Shown: positions 25,482-33,450 of the stretch, in pieces | How positions within the stretch are numbered: the stretch's first letter is position 1 | Layout of the letters: each line of letters begins with the position of its first letter | NCBI GenBank assembly: GCA_009784825.1 | Contig: WQXO01000016.1 | Span: 1-43,557 of the forward strand | Direction: 5' to 3' | Length of the DNA stretch: 43,557 bases | DNA from: Oscillospiraceae bacterium | Lineage (GTDB): Bacteria > Bacillota > Clostridia > Oscillospirales > Ruminococcaceae | Notes under the pieces: model-generated | The model's database searches: none | What the model was told of the DNA's origin: nothing | Seen by the model: only the letters and a program-made list of their open reading frames with translations | Position numbers and translations under genes: made by a program

Positions 25482-25505
25482 AAGACGCTTATAAAAGCGT
25501 CTCCT
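25482..25505 (-). terminator. Terminator after the DUF6273 lipoprotein gene
   Basis: On the minus strand AGACGCTT-TTAT-AAGCGTCT is followed by TTCTCTTTT. It sits 25 bases after the lipoprotein stop codon and before the MATE leader. Confidence 0.75.
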
Positions 25506-25529
25506 CGGTTACCTAACAGCATATTAGAT

Positions 25530-26228
25530 TTAAAGATTTATCCACATAGCGGGGCGAACGCCGCCACCGTCGTCGACAATACTACCACCCACATTGACGC
25601 CACCGCTGTAGTTGACAAAAGCGGCAAAGAAACCGGAGTCGCCGGGCGACCGAAGCCACCACCAACGAGCTGCAAAATATGCGTTTTTGGCGATTCTCGC
25701 AGAATCGTCTGTGAAGTAATTGTTTGCTTCGTCAATACTGAGCAAGAAAATATTATCGTTTGTATTGCTTCCGCCCACCGTGTCGTATTCGGGATTATTG
25801 TTGTTGACTATGTTTGTGCTTATAATTCTGTTTTGGTCTTCCGAAGAAAAGCTATTATAAAACTCACCGTTTAAGTATTGGCGTATGGCACTGTGTTCCC
25901 ATGTGATTTCTTCCAAAGTTAAATGGTACTCTCGTTCTTCTATGATTTCAAGGCTTAAAACTAATGCTGCACTGTCGCTTTTTTCAAGAACCAACCAACT
26001 ATACCCGCCGAATTGAATGATTTCATATGTTCCTGTTATTTCTGACGGCGGTTCTGTCACAGTCGGTGATGTTGTTGACTGTTCGGCGGCAGTTGCCGAT
26101 TGTGTTCCTGTTATTTCAAACAACGGTTCTGTCACAGCCGGTGAAGCAGTTGTCAGTTCGGGGATTTCAGTTTTGCCGCAAGCTGTAAGCAATACTGCAA
26201 CCGCAATTAATAGAATTGTTTTTTTCAT
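25530..26228 (-). CDS. DUF6273 domain lipoprotein
   Basis: This 232-residue protein has the lipobox LTAC (Cys ~17), then a Thr/Ser/Pro-rich linker with a duplicated 'VTEP..EITGT' segment, and from residue ~85 the DUF6273 domain: VLEKSDSAALVLS, AIRQYLNGEFYNSF, WWLRSPGDSGFFAAFV, and the closing GVRPAMWINL. This domain is frequent in clostridial surface proteins and resembles a C-type-lectin/FGE-like fold. It is likely exposed at the cell surface; its ligand is unknown. The next gene upstream ends 15 bases away. Confidence 0.85.
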   Translation of the reverse strand: MKKTILLIAVAVLLTACGKTEIPELTTASPAVTEPLFEITGTQSATAAEQSTTSPTVTEPPSEITGTYEIIQFGGYSWLVLEKSDSAALVLSLEIIEEREYHLTLEEITWEHSAIRQYLNGEFYNSFSSEDQNRIISTNIVNNNNPEYDTVGGSNTNDNIFLLSIDEANNYFTDDSARIAKNAYFAARWWWLRSPGDSGFFAAFVNYSGGVNVGGSIVDDGGGVRPAMWINL

Positions 26229-26243
26229 GTTTATTTCTCCTTT

Positions 26244-27305
26244 TTAATGAAACATCTGCATTTCCGTATCAAAAACATATTGATAATAATCATCCGAAAT
26301 AACCCATATTTTTATTTTATTCTCCGGCGTAATAAAAGGAGCGGGGTGCGGGGTCACATTCCTGTCAATAAACTCGAACATCGTGCCGTATTCATCAATA
26401 TAACTGCATTTTACGGTATATGTACTTGTTAAATCCCCGTCCGAATCAATATGCTGTTCAAGCGAGATAACATCTGCCATTATGAAATGCCCCTCGTTAA
26501 AAATGCGTTCTCTTAATTCTGCCCGCTTTTTACCTTGTTTTTGCATATACACAGCCAATAAAATAAGCAGCACACCGAATATCGTACCTATCGGAAAAGC
26601 TAACATTATTAAACCTGCGAATATATATAATACAATAACTGCGATATTCGTTGCTTTTTTCGGATTTGAAGCCTGTATTATTTTTTTATTATCAAAAGCC
26701 GGAATTTCATTAAAAACATTATGAATAACAGAATGACCGTTAAACTCACTTCTCGGATTTTCCGGAAAGCTGTCAAAATCTATATAATACTTGGTGAAGT
26801 CCTTCCTGTCCACCCAAACCTTGATTTTGTTATCCGTCGTTATGTATAACTCAGCATTAGGGGCTTTTTTGCTCACAAATTCATAAGTTCGATACCCCTC
26901 TTTGTAGGTACATCTGAGAGCAAATATAGCTATACCGTTTACTCTTATATTCCGATTTCTCAATTCAACAACATCAGCCATTATATAAAAACCTGCCGAC
27001 ACAAGGCGTTTTCTGAGCCTTGTAGTCCTCACATGATTAACAGTACTGATAACTCCCCCCGTGAACATGGCAATCCCTACCCCGCCGCAAACAATCACCG
27101 CAAACGCTATCGCTCCCCTGTCATTTTGAATGTACGGGACATCAGGGTTATCGGGGCTGAACAGCCCGTCCTCGGTTTCAATTGCAGTTTCCATAAACTG
27201 CCGCTCCTGATAGAGTGCGACAACAGGTGCGACTATTCCGACAGCCATAAAAATAATACCGGTAATAATCAAGGCAGATGCCGCCGATGAATTCCTCCGT
27301 CTCAC
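26244..27305 (-). CDS. Membrane protein with two duplicated soluble domains
   Basis: This 353-residue protein has a layout of two membrane segments (residues ~10-32 and ~68-90), a soluble domain (~95-205), two close membrane segments (~220-255), and a second soluble domain (~265-353). The soluble parts are copies of each other: 'RLVSAGFYIMADVVEL...CTYKEGYRTYEFVS...ITTDNKIKVWV' matches 'RIFNEGHFIMADVISL...CSYIDEYGTMFEFID...ITPENKIKIWV'. I do not recognise the family, and the function is unknown. The C-terminus is only 15 bases from the lipoprotein gene, so they may act together. Confidence 0.75.
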   Translation of the reverse strand: MRRRNSSAASALIITGIIFMAVGIVAPVVALYQERQFMETAIETEDGLFSPDNPDVPYIQNDRGAIAFAVIVCGGVGIAMFTGGVISTVNHVRTTRLRKRLVSAGFYIMADVVELRNRNIRVNGIAIFALRCTYKEGYRTYEFVSKKAPNAELYITTDNKIKVWVDRKDFTKYYIDFDSFPENPRSEFNGHSVIHNVFNEIPAFDNKKIIQASNPKKATNIAVIVLYIFAGLIMLAFPIGTIFGVLLILLAVYMQKQGKKRAELRERIFNEGHFIMADVISLEQHIDSDGDLTSTYTVKCSYIDEYGTMFEFIDRNVTPHPAPFITPENKIKIWVISDDYYQYVFDTEMQMFH

Positions 27306-27396
27306 AGAATCCCCCCTCTATAGTAACATTTATTCAAAACAATTATATCACATTAATATTTTCCATACAAGAAATCTGTGTAATATCCATGTAAAA

Positions 27397-27831
27397 TTAC
27401 TCTATCAACCCCAAATACATCGCCACCCCTTGAATTAACTGGCTTCTCCTCCTATAAAACTCCCTCCTTGAGAAATCGTCAATCCCCAGCACCTCATAAG
27501 GGTATTCCTTATTATTCTCGATATTCAGTATAACCGCAGTGCGTAACCTCTCTCGTGAATCACGGGGGAGGTCACTCCCCAAAACCGCTAACGATTGCTC
27601 CACCGCCCGAACAAACCGAACGTTCATGCTGTTTTCCAATTTTTCTAACCGCTCTGCCTTTGCCTGCGTCGGAGCAGAAATATTATTATTCGGGCTGAAC
27701 TCGACATTATTCCCCGAAACAGTATATATAATATCCAACCGCTTTTGCTCATAATCCTCTCTACGCCGCTCATAACCCCGTATAACCTCTTCACAAATCC
27801 GCTGAACGTCGGGTGGTAATTTAATCTTCAT
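27397..27831 (-). CDS. Phage RinA/ArpU-like transcriptional regulator
   Basis: This 144-residue protein has two helical stretches separated by a Ser/Asn-rich loop, with 'PTQAKAERLEKLENS...RFVRAVEQSLAVLGSD', and a sigma-4-like end 'SRREFYRRRSQLIQGVAMYLGLIE'. This pattern (YRRR then a helix ending in LGL) is that of small phage late-gene activators such as RinA and ArpU. It overlaps the small zinc-ribbon gene by 11 bases. Together with the divergent XRE and ImmA genes it looks like a remnant or domesticated part of a phage or integrative element. No other phage genes are visible. Confidence 0.65.
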   Translation of the reverse strand: MKIKLPPDVQRICEEVIRGYERRREDYEQKRLDIIYTVSGNNVEFSPNNNISAPTQAKAERLEKLENSMNVRFVRAVEQSLAVLGSDLPRDSRERLRTAVILNIENNKEYPYEVLGIDDFSRREFYRRRSQLIQGVAMYLGLIE

Positions 27832-27991
27832 ATGTATTCTCCTCTTCTTTAATATACTCTTTTAAGGGATAGTCACCGCAATAAGGGCAGTAATAAAACG
27901 GGTCATAAATCGCAAAAGGGTCGTTGGTGAGCAGGTTCATGCTTAACTGCGGGGCACGGGTGATGTGGTTATTCGGACAAATGTACTTCAT
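27821..27991 (-). CDS. Small zinc-ribbon protein
   Basis: The start ATG 27991 follows AAAGGAATAATTTAT. The product has 56 residues with CPNNH near the N-terminus and CPYC (YYCPYCGDYPL) in the middle, enough for one zinc ribbon. It is controlled by the repeated operators in front of it. Function unknown. It overlaps the RinA/ArpU-like gene. Confidence 0.7.
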   Translation of the reverse strand: MKYICPNNHITRAPQLSMNLLTNDPFAIYDPFYYCPYCGDYPLKEYIKEEENTYED

Positions 27992-28026
27992 ATAAATTAT
28001 TCCTTTCCGGCATATTCCGTATAGGA

Positions 28027-28132
28027 ATATTATCACAGTGCGTGATATTTGTCAATATGAAATATCACAAATCGTGATAATCAATAAAATTTATTATTCC
28101 ATATTGACATATTCCACAAAACGTGATAAAAT
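28027..28132. promoter_or_regulatory. Divergent promoters with three repeated operators
   Basis: Leftward promoter: TTGACA (28050-28055), 17 bp, TAATAT (28027-28032). Rightward: TTGACA (28104-28109), 17 bp, TAAAAT (28127-28132). Palindromes of the form TATCAC-N5-GTGATA lie at 28031-28047 (in the leftward spacer) and 28063-28079, with a degenerate copy TTCCAC-N5-GTGATA at 28112-28128 (in the rightward spacer). They are probably the sites of the XRE repressor encoded at 28161, allowing it to repress both sides, as in lambda- or ICEBs1-type switches. Confidence 0.85.
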
Positions 28133-28160
28133 AAAAAAAACGTGAAAGGAAGATTTATTT

Positions 28161-28478
28161 ATGTTGGCACAAAGGCTAAAGCAATTAAGGGCAGAAAAAG
28201 GCATAAACCAAATCGAACTGGCACAAAAAATGGGGGTCACACAGGGAACAGTCGGAAAGTGGGAAACCGAGAAGCGTGTTCCCGATGTCGAAATGCTTCA
28301 TAAATTGGCAGCATATTTTTCAGTTCCGATTGATTTTCTGCTCGGTCCCGACACAGGATTAATTCTGTTAGCACGAAACCTTTCGGGAATTCCCGAAAAA
28401 GAAAGAGACGAATTAATAAATGTGTTTAACAGCACAATGGAAAACTACTTGAAAAACAAAGGGATAAAGAATGACTAA
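28161..28478 (+). CDS. XRE family repressor
   Basis: This 105-residue protein has an N-terminal helix-turn-helix: 'INQIELAQKMGVTQGTVGKWE', then RVPDVEMLHKLAAYFSVPIDFLLG. The C-terminal ~40 residues may serve for dimer formation. RBS GAAAGGAAG. It overlaps the ImmA-like gene by eight bases. The pair is like ImmR-ImmA of ICEBs1, in which the protease cleaves the repressor on induction. Its likely operators lie directly upstream. Confidence 0.9.
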   Translation: MLAQRLKQLRAEKGINQIELAQKMGVTQGTVGKWETEKRVPDVEMLHKLAAYFSVPIDFLLGPDTGLILLARNLSGIPEKERDELINVFNSTMENYLKNKGIKND

Positions 28479-29103
28479 ATGTGAAAACAAAGCACGGGAA
28501 CTGCTGATTAAGCAGAACATTACCGGCTTTGCGATTGACGTAACAAAGCTACAATTTAATAAAACGGTTATCTTTGACACTTTCGAGGGTTATGCACAAG
28601 CGGCAGGTATTCCCGATTTATTCTCGGAAAAGTTTAAGGACGGGTGTACACTCATAAAAGGCGATATTCATATAATCCTCACCCATGAGCCTCACCCGCA
28701 ATCGTTTCACCGCCACAGCCCGAAAAACCGTTCCTGTGCTAATCGCCTTAACTGGACATTAGCACACGAAGCGGGGCATGTTGTATTAGGGCACAGGTGG
28801 GATGGCGAGCGGGAGGAGCGGGAGGCACATTGCTTTGCCGCAGAACTGCTCATGCCCGAATTAATACTGCTTGAATTATCCAACCGCCTCAAACGAAAGC
28901 TTGACATTTATGAGGTCAGCCGACTGTTTAATGTTTCCGAAAGTGCCTCGGCGGCTCGTTTAGCACAATTCGAGCGGAAAAACCTCTACTCAGCATATTT
29001 AAGAAAAGAATTATTGAAAAAATACAAGGATTTAATTGAAAATTATGAGCAACATTGTCGCAATCGTCGGACGCCCGAACGTGGGCAAATCAACCCTTTT
29101 TAA
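28471..29103 (+). CDS. ImmA/IrrE-type metallopeptidase
   Basis: The catalytic zinc motif HEAGH is at 99-103 in this 210-residue protein, with the third ligand glutamate in EREAHCFAAELLMP. This is the ImmA/IrrE family; the protein probably cleaves the XRE repressor encoded just before it. The last 19 or so codons overlap der in another frame (59 bases), and the final residues (HCRNRRTPERGQ) read like out-of-frame der sequence. The native stop seems to have been lost when this module was joined to der. Confidence 0.88.
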   Translation: MTKCENKARELLIKQNITGFAIDVTKLQFNKTVIFDTFEGYAQAAGIPDLFSEKFKDGCTLIKGDIHIILTHEPHPQSFHRHSPKNRSCANRLNWTLAHEAGHVVLGHRWDGEREEREAHCFAAELLMPELILLELSNRLKRKLDIYEVSRLFNVSESASAARLAQFERKNLYSAYLRKELLKKYKDLIENYEQHCRNRRTPERGQINPF

Positions 29104-30367
29104 TAAAATAACGGGGACTCGTTCAGCAATTGTTGACGATACCCCCGGAGTCACCCGTGACCGTCTTTACGGGGAAGCCGACTGGAACGGGCGTGAATTC
29201 AAGTTAGTGGACACAGGCGGACTTGAACCCCGCTCAAAGGATATAATCCTGTCGAAAATGCGGGAACAGGCACAGGTTGCCATTGACAGTGCAAGTGTAA
29301 TAATTCTTGTCACGGACATTCGTTCCGGCTTAACCGCAAATGACGAGGAAGTGGCAGACATTTTATTAAAAAGCGGGAAACCGGTAATCCTGTGTGTTAA
29401 CAAATGCGACAGCACCGGCAATAATTCCCCCGACTTCTACGAATTCTATAACTTAGGTCTGGGTGAACCCTACGCCGTATCAGCCATACACGGTCACGGA
29501 ACAGGCGACTTACTTGATAAAGTGGTGGAATTACTTCCCGAAATATCCGACAATGATTTGCAACAGGAAGATGATATAATAAAAGTCGCAATAATCGGCA
29601 AGCCCAATTCCGGGAAATCATCATTAGTTAATAAAATCGCAGGGTATGAACGTGTGATTGTCTCCGACATAGCGGGAACTACACGGGACGCTATTGACAC
29701 CCTAATTGAGAGGGACGGTGAAAAATTCCTGTTAATCGACACAGCAGGGCTAAGGCGTAAATCGAAAATCAACGAAGGCATCGAGCGTTACAGTGTCCTC
29801 AGGGCGTTGAACGCCGTTGACCGTGCTGATGTCAGCATAATTATGATTGACGCAAACGAGGGTGCTACCGAGCAGGATTCTAAAATAGCGGGTTATGCCC
29901 ACGAAAAGGGCAAAGCGTCAGTCATAGCAGTGAACAAGTGGGACACAATCGAAAAAACCGACAAAACCATGAACGAATATATCGCACAGCTTTCGACAGA
30001 ATTATCGTTCATGTCATACGCCCCGAACGTATTTATATCGGCGTTGACAGGTCAAAGAATTGACAAGCTGTTCGAGTTAATCAAGCAAACCCGTGAGCAG
30101 AACACCACCAGAATAGGCACAGGCAGGCTGAACGATTTATTGGCATACGCCACTGCAAGGGTTCAACCCCCATCAGACAGGGGCAAACGCCTCAAGCTGT
30201 ATTACATGACACAAGCGTCCTCCTCCCCCCCGACATTTGTGGTTTTTTGCAACAGGATTGATTTATTCCATTTTTCCTATCAAAGATATATCGAAAACCA
30301 AATCCGAGAATCGTTCGGACTGACCATGACCCCAATCAGAATAGTACCCAGAGAACGCGGCGAATAA
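29045..30367 (+). CDS. der: Ribosome biogenesis GTPase Der (EngA)
   Basis: From ATG 29045 (MSNIVAIVGRPNVGKST) the protein has 440 residues. It contains two GTPase domains in series: GRPNVGKST, DTPGVTRD, DTGG, NKCD; then GKPNSGKSS, TTRDAID, DTAGLRRK, NKWD. A KH-like C-terminal domain follows. It is essential for 50S assembly. A frame starting nine bases earlier at a TTG is less likely. AAGGA lies about 14 nt before the ATG, a long spacing, and the start is inside the ImmA gene, so translation may be coupled. plsY and gpsA follow, the usual order in Firmicutes. Confidence 0.97.
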   Translation: MSNIVAIVGRPNVGKSTLFNKITGTRSAIVDDTPGVTRDRLYGEADWNGREFKLVDTGGLEPRSKDIILSKMREQAQVAIDSASVIILVTDIRSGLTANDEEVADILLKSGKPVILCVNKCDSTGNNSPDFYEFYNLGLGEPYAVSAIHGHGTGDLLDKVVELLPEISDNDLQQEDDIIKVAIIGKPNSGKSSLVNKIAGYERVIVSDIAGTTRDAIDTLIERDGEKFLLIDTAGLRRKSKINEGIERYSVLRALNAVDRADVSIIMIDANEGATEQDSKIAGYAHEKGKASVIAVNKWDTIEKTDKTMNEYIAQLSTELSFMSYAPNVFISALTGQRIDKLFELIKQTREQNTTRIGTGRLNDLLAYATARVQPPSDRGKRLKLYYMTQASSSPPTFVVFCNRIDLFHFSYQRYIENQIRESFGLTMTPIRIVPRERGE

Positions 30368-30407
30368 CTGTATGGCACGCCGCAATCCAAAATAAGGAGA
30401 ATAACAT

Positions 30408-31067
30408 ATGTTTTACATCTGTCTTGCCATAGCAATAATAATCCCATATCTCATCTGCGGGATTAACCCTGCGATAATCGCCACAAAACTAAAAACAGGG
30501 AAAGACATTCGGGAGTTCGGCTCAGGCAACCCCGGACTGACTAATACCCTGCGTACCCAAGGAAAAGCGGTTGCGATTGCAGTTTTATTGGGTGACGTGC
30601 TGAAAGGCATAATAACAATCCTTTTTATAAAACTGCTTTTCCCTTTTTTAATCGAGGGTGATTTAACGCTGTTCGTGTGGGTTGCCGCATTATGCGGAGT
30701 AATCGGGCATATGTTCCCGATATACCACAAATTCAAGGGCGGGAAAGCCATTCTCGTAACAGTTTCGGTTTTATTTATGATTGACTGGCTCTCAGCAATA
30801 ATTCTGCTGTCCCTTTTTATACTTCTCGTAATCATCACTAAATACGTTTCAATCGGCTCAATAATTGCGGCAACCTGTTACCCCATCTGCGTATATGTAA
30901 TAGGCAGCCTGGTTCATAATAAGTCTAACATTATTATCGACACTGCTTTTGCAACGGCAATCGCATTATTATTAGTATATATGCACCGCTCGAATATTCG
31001 GCGGTTATTCAAAGGAACCGAGAAAAAAATCACCGACCGAGCAAAATTCATGGAAAAGGACGAATGA
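30408..31067 (+). CDS. plsY: Acyl-phosphate:glycerol-3-phosphate acyltransferase PlsY
   Basis: This 219-residue protein has five or more membrane segments. Typical motifs are GSGNPGLTNTLR (usual GSGNxGaTNxxR), GVIGHMFPIYHKFKGGKAI, and a third near the C-terminus that is degenerate here. PlsY uses acyl-phosphate to acylate glycerol 3-phosphate, the first step of phospholipid synthesis. RBS TAAGGAGAATAACAT. The C-terminus is somewhat longer and lysine-rich. gpsA, which makes the glycerol 3-phosphate, follows. Confidence 0.93.
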   Translation: MFYICLAIAIIIPYLICGINPAIIATKLKTGKDIREFGSGNPGLTNTLRTQGKAVAIAVLLGDVLKGIITILFIKLLFPFLIEGDLTLFVWVAALCGVIGHMFPIYHKFKGGKAILVTVSVLFMIDWLSAIILLSLFILLVIITKYVSIGSIIAATCYPICVYVIGSLVHNKSNIIIDTAFATAIALLLVYMHRSNIRRLFKGTEKKITDRAKFMEKDE

Positions 31068-31070
31068 CGG

Positions 31071-31105
31071 ACAATTGACAATTGACAGTTGACAATTGAC
31101 AATTA
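31071..31105 (+). repeat. Heptanucleotide repeat array between plsY and gpsA
   Basis: Five units: ACAATTG twice, ACAGTTG, ACAATTG and ACAATTA. It starts four bases after the plsY stop and ends just before the gpsA ribosome site (GGAGGAGCT), so it forms nearly the whole intergenic space. Confidence 0.9.
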
Positions 31106-31116
31106 TTGGAGGAGCT

Positions 31117-32118
31117 ATGGCGAATATCGTTATTTTAGGGTGCGGGTTTGGGACGGCGTTGAGCGTATTATGGCACAACGCAGGTCACAATGTAACAGCG
31201 TATACCAAATTCCCGGAGGAAGTCGAAGCGATAAAGCGTGACGGCGAGCATAAAAAACTGCTCCCGGGCGTACAAGTCCCCGCAGGAATTAACTTCACCA
31301 CCGACATAACCTGTGTGCGAGGAGCGGATATAGTTGTGTTCGCAATCCCGTCGAAATTCGTATACGAAGTGACCTGTGAAGCCGCCGAACACATTCAAAA
31401 AGACACAGTAATCGTAAACGTCGGCAAAGGCTTCGAGGAAAGCACCGGCAAACGCCTTTCCGAGGTCATACAAGCGAATTTACCAGATAATTCGGTAGTC
31501 GTCCTGACAGGCCCCTGCCACGCAGAAGAGGTGGGTAGGGGCGTTCCCACAACCGTGGTGAGTGCTTCGTTAAATCGTGCTTCAGCGGAATATATCCAAA
31601 ACACACTTCAAACCAAGCGTTTCAGAATATACGCAAACGACGATATAATCGGCAGCGAATTAGGCGGAGCATTAAAAAACCCCATCGCCCTCTGCTGCGG
31701 AATAGCATTGGGAATGGGATTAGGCGACAACACCGTTGCCGCACTGATGACAAGGGGTTTAACGGAGATTAAGCGGCTCGGAACAGAGTTAGGTGCAAAG
31801 TGGCAGACCTTCACAGGATTAGCGGGCGTAGGCGATTTAATCGTCACCTGCACATCAAAGCTCTCACGAAACCACCGAGCAGGGTTATTAATCGGACAAG
31901 GAATCCCCGCCCAAGAAGCGATTGCACAAGTCGGAACGGTAGAGGGGTATGACTGTGTGCGGATTGCACTTCGGCTCGCTAAAGAAAAAAACGTAGATTT
32001 ACCGATTTTTGAACAGTTATACAAGGTTTGCTATGAGGGGTTAGAGCCGAAAGAGGCACTCACCTCCCTAATGGAACGTCCCCAACGTGAAGAACGGGAA
32101 TACTACTGGGACAATTAA
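31117..32118 (+). CDS. gpsA: NAD(P)-dependent glycerol-3-phosphate dehydrogenase
   Basis: The start ATG 31117 follows GGAGGAGCT; the longer frame from 31096 reads through the heptamer array. In this 333-residue protein the nucleotide-binding GCGFGTALS (9-17) has a shortened loop, K104 (NVGKGFEE) and the catalytic K187 (LGGALKNPIAL) are present, and NHRAG near residue ~260 binds substrate phosphate. It reduces dihydroxyacetone phosphate to glycerol 3-phosphate for PlsY. It overlaps the convergent spoIIR by four bases, with no clear terminator between them. Confidence 0.96.
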   Translation: MANIVILGCGFGTALSVLWHNAGHNVTAYTKFPEEVEAIKRDGEHKKLLPGVQVPAGINFTTDITCVRGADIVVFAIPSKFVYEVTCEAAEHIQKDTVIVNVGKGFEESTGKRLSEVIQANLPDNSVVVLTGPCHAEEVGRGVPTTVVSASLNRASAEYIQNTLQTKRFRIYANDDIIGSELGGALKNPIALCCGIALGMGLGDNTVAALMTRGLTEIKRLGTELGAKWQTFTGLAGVGDLIVTCTSKLSRNHRAGLLIGQGIPAQEAIAQVGTVEGYDCVRIALRLAKEKNVDLPIFEQLYKVCYEGLEPKEALTSLMERPQREEREYYWDN

Positions 32119-32711
32119 TTCCGATTAAACCGTCTTGAGAAAAACTCATAAATAGCGAATTTAATTTTCGGTGTATCATTTTCGGAATTATCTGCGAAAT
32201 ATATTGTTTCCACTTCTTCGTCGTTCGCAGTAACAGCGGGCAGGCATAACGGCGGGAACATCACGCACCACCAATTCTCACCCCCGCCCGAACCGACGGT
32301 AATCCGCAACGCCGCATAATTCCCCGCAGGCATGGTAACACTTTCATAAACCCGTGTAACGAAATACATGTCAATTACATCGACGACAATCTCACGGTCA
32401 TAATTTCGAGACTGTGCGAACCCATTCGCCTCCGCCCGAATTTCATGAACAAGCTCAACACTTCTCGCACGGGCAGCCTCAACCGAATTGCAATCGGCTA
32501 ATTGCGGCGAAAATGTTTCTAAGATATAGTCCCTCAGCTCATACTTGAACTGCTGGTCTTCAACAGAATCAGATTCGGCAATAATATGCAGTCTTAATAC
32601 ATTATCGGAAATCTGCTCACACTCCTCGGCGAAACCTGCAAATGCAGAAACAGACACAGCGACTAACGCCCCGATAATCATGGCTAAATCAATAGTAAGT
32701 AATTTTTTCAT
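32115..32711 (-). CDS. spoIIR: Stage II sporulation protein R
   Basis: I chose ATG 32711 (MKKLLTIDLAM) behind CGGAGGAAATTATT, giving 198 residues; a frame from 32792 has no support. The signal/anchor helix is at ~5-28, followed by NVLRLHIIAESDSVEDQQFKY and the signature AGNYAALRITVGSGGGENWWCVMFPPLC. SpoIIR is made in the forespore and signals SpoIIGA to process pro-sigma-E. Its presence implies that the organism can sporulate or descends from sporulators. It lacks the additional C-terminal repeats of some homologues. Confidence 0.95.
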   Translation of the reverse strand: MKKLLTIDLAMIIGALVAVSVSAFAGFAEECEQISDNVLRLHIIAESDSVEDQQFKYELRDYILETFSPQLADCNSVEAARARSVELVHEIRAEANGFAQSRNYDREIVVDVIDMYFVTRVYESVTMPAGNYAALRITVGSGGGENWWCVMFPPLCLPAVTANDEEVETIYFADNSENDTPKIKFAIYEFFSRRFNRN

Positions 32712-32746
32712 AATAATTTCCTCCGTGATATGATTATTGGAAAAAA

Positions 32747-32777
32747 TTACCGATTTAAACTTGTGCAATATGCACAA
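32747..32777 (-). promoter_or_regulatory. Palindrome and possible sigma-F promoter of spoIIR
   Basis: Minus-strand GCATA (32769-32773), 17 bp, then GGTAA (32747-32751) partly fits the sigma-F pattern expected for spoIIR. The -35 lies inside a perfect palindrome TTGTGC-N5-GCACAA (32761-32777). The match is incomplete in the -10. Confidence 0.3.
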
Positions 32778-32807
32778 AATTATAGTAAACAATTTTTTTA
32801 CAAGTTT

Positions 32808-32833
32808 TGAAACTTTTTCCCCCTTTCCCCGTA
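32808..32833 (+). promoter_or_regulatory. ECF-type promoter of the second sigma gene
   Basis: TGAAAC (32808-32813), exactly 16 bp including a C-rich run, then CGTA (32830-32833). This is the classical ECF promoter form known from Bacillus sigma-W. It lies 24 bases before the sigma ATG at 32857, so self-activation is likely. Confidence 0.8.
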
Positions 32834-32856
32834 CTACTTAAACGAAGGAGGCGTAT

Positions 32857-33423
32857 ATGGACTCGACAACAGGTCAAAGCACAAGCAAATATGAATTAGA
32901 TAATTATTTCAACCGTATATACGCCGAAACCAGCACCAACATTTCCAGATTTGTAGTAAACAAGTGCGGGAATATATTAGATGTTGAGGACATTCTGCAG
33001 AACATATACACGAGGTTTTTCCGCAGAATAGTCAAAAAAGGTCACAAGGATATAGAAAACCCGGAAGCATTCCTTATAAATATAGCCAAGTTCGAGTGCA
33101 AGAACTATTTCGGCGGGCTGAAAAAGCGTTCAGGTGTTTCCTCATTCTCGGAATACTCCGACGAACAAATGTCGATTATCGAATCGGAAATGTCGAAAAA
33201 CTCAAAAAGGCTTGAGGATGTATTGTGCAACGAGTTATTGGCACGGCAGATTTTTGAGGACATTGCCTCACAGGATGCGGCGACAGGCAAAATTTTTTAC
33301 CTGCATTTCGCCTGTGACAAGAAATTAGATGAAATCGCACAAGAATTAAACATGAGTCTATCCTCGGTAAAGAACAAGCTCTACCGAACCATAGAACGCC
33401 AGAAGAAAAAATTCAATATTTAA
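32857..33423 (+). CDS. ECF-type RNA polymerase sigma factor
   Basis: This 188-residue protein has region 2 at ~15-85 (ISRFVVNKCGNILDVEDILQNIYTRF, then NPEAFLINIAKFECKNYF) and region 4 at ~130-185 (ATGKIFYLHFACDKKLDEIAQELNMSLSSVKNKLYRTIERQKK). It has a strong RBS (GAAGGAGGCGTAT). A membrane partner gene follows after 78 bases, which include a GTCGCC-GCA-GGCGAC hairpin (33429-33443) and a heptamer array. The promoter in front fits recognition by this kind of sigma factor. Confidence 0.92.
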   Translation: MDSTTGQSTSKYELDNYFNRIYAETSTNISRFVVNKCGNILDVEDILQNIYTRFFRRIVKKGHKDIENPEAFLINIAKFECKNYFGGLKKRSGVSSFSEYSDEQMSIIESEMSKNSKRLEDVLCNELLARQIFEDIASQDAATGKIFYLHFACDKKLDEIAQELNMSLSSVKNKLYRTIERQKKKFNI

Positions 33424-33450
33424 AATCCGTCGCCGCAGGCGACACAAAAA

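Noticed and set aside
25482-25505. Hairpin in the MATE leader as a riboswitch
   Set aside because: It is a simple terminator stem on the minus strand directly after the lipoprotein gene. It lies downstream, not upstream, of the genes read in that direction, and I see no known aptamer.
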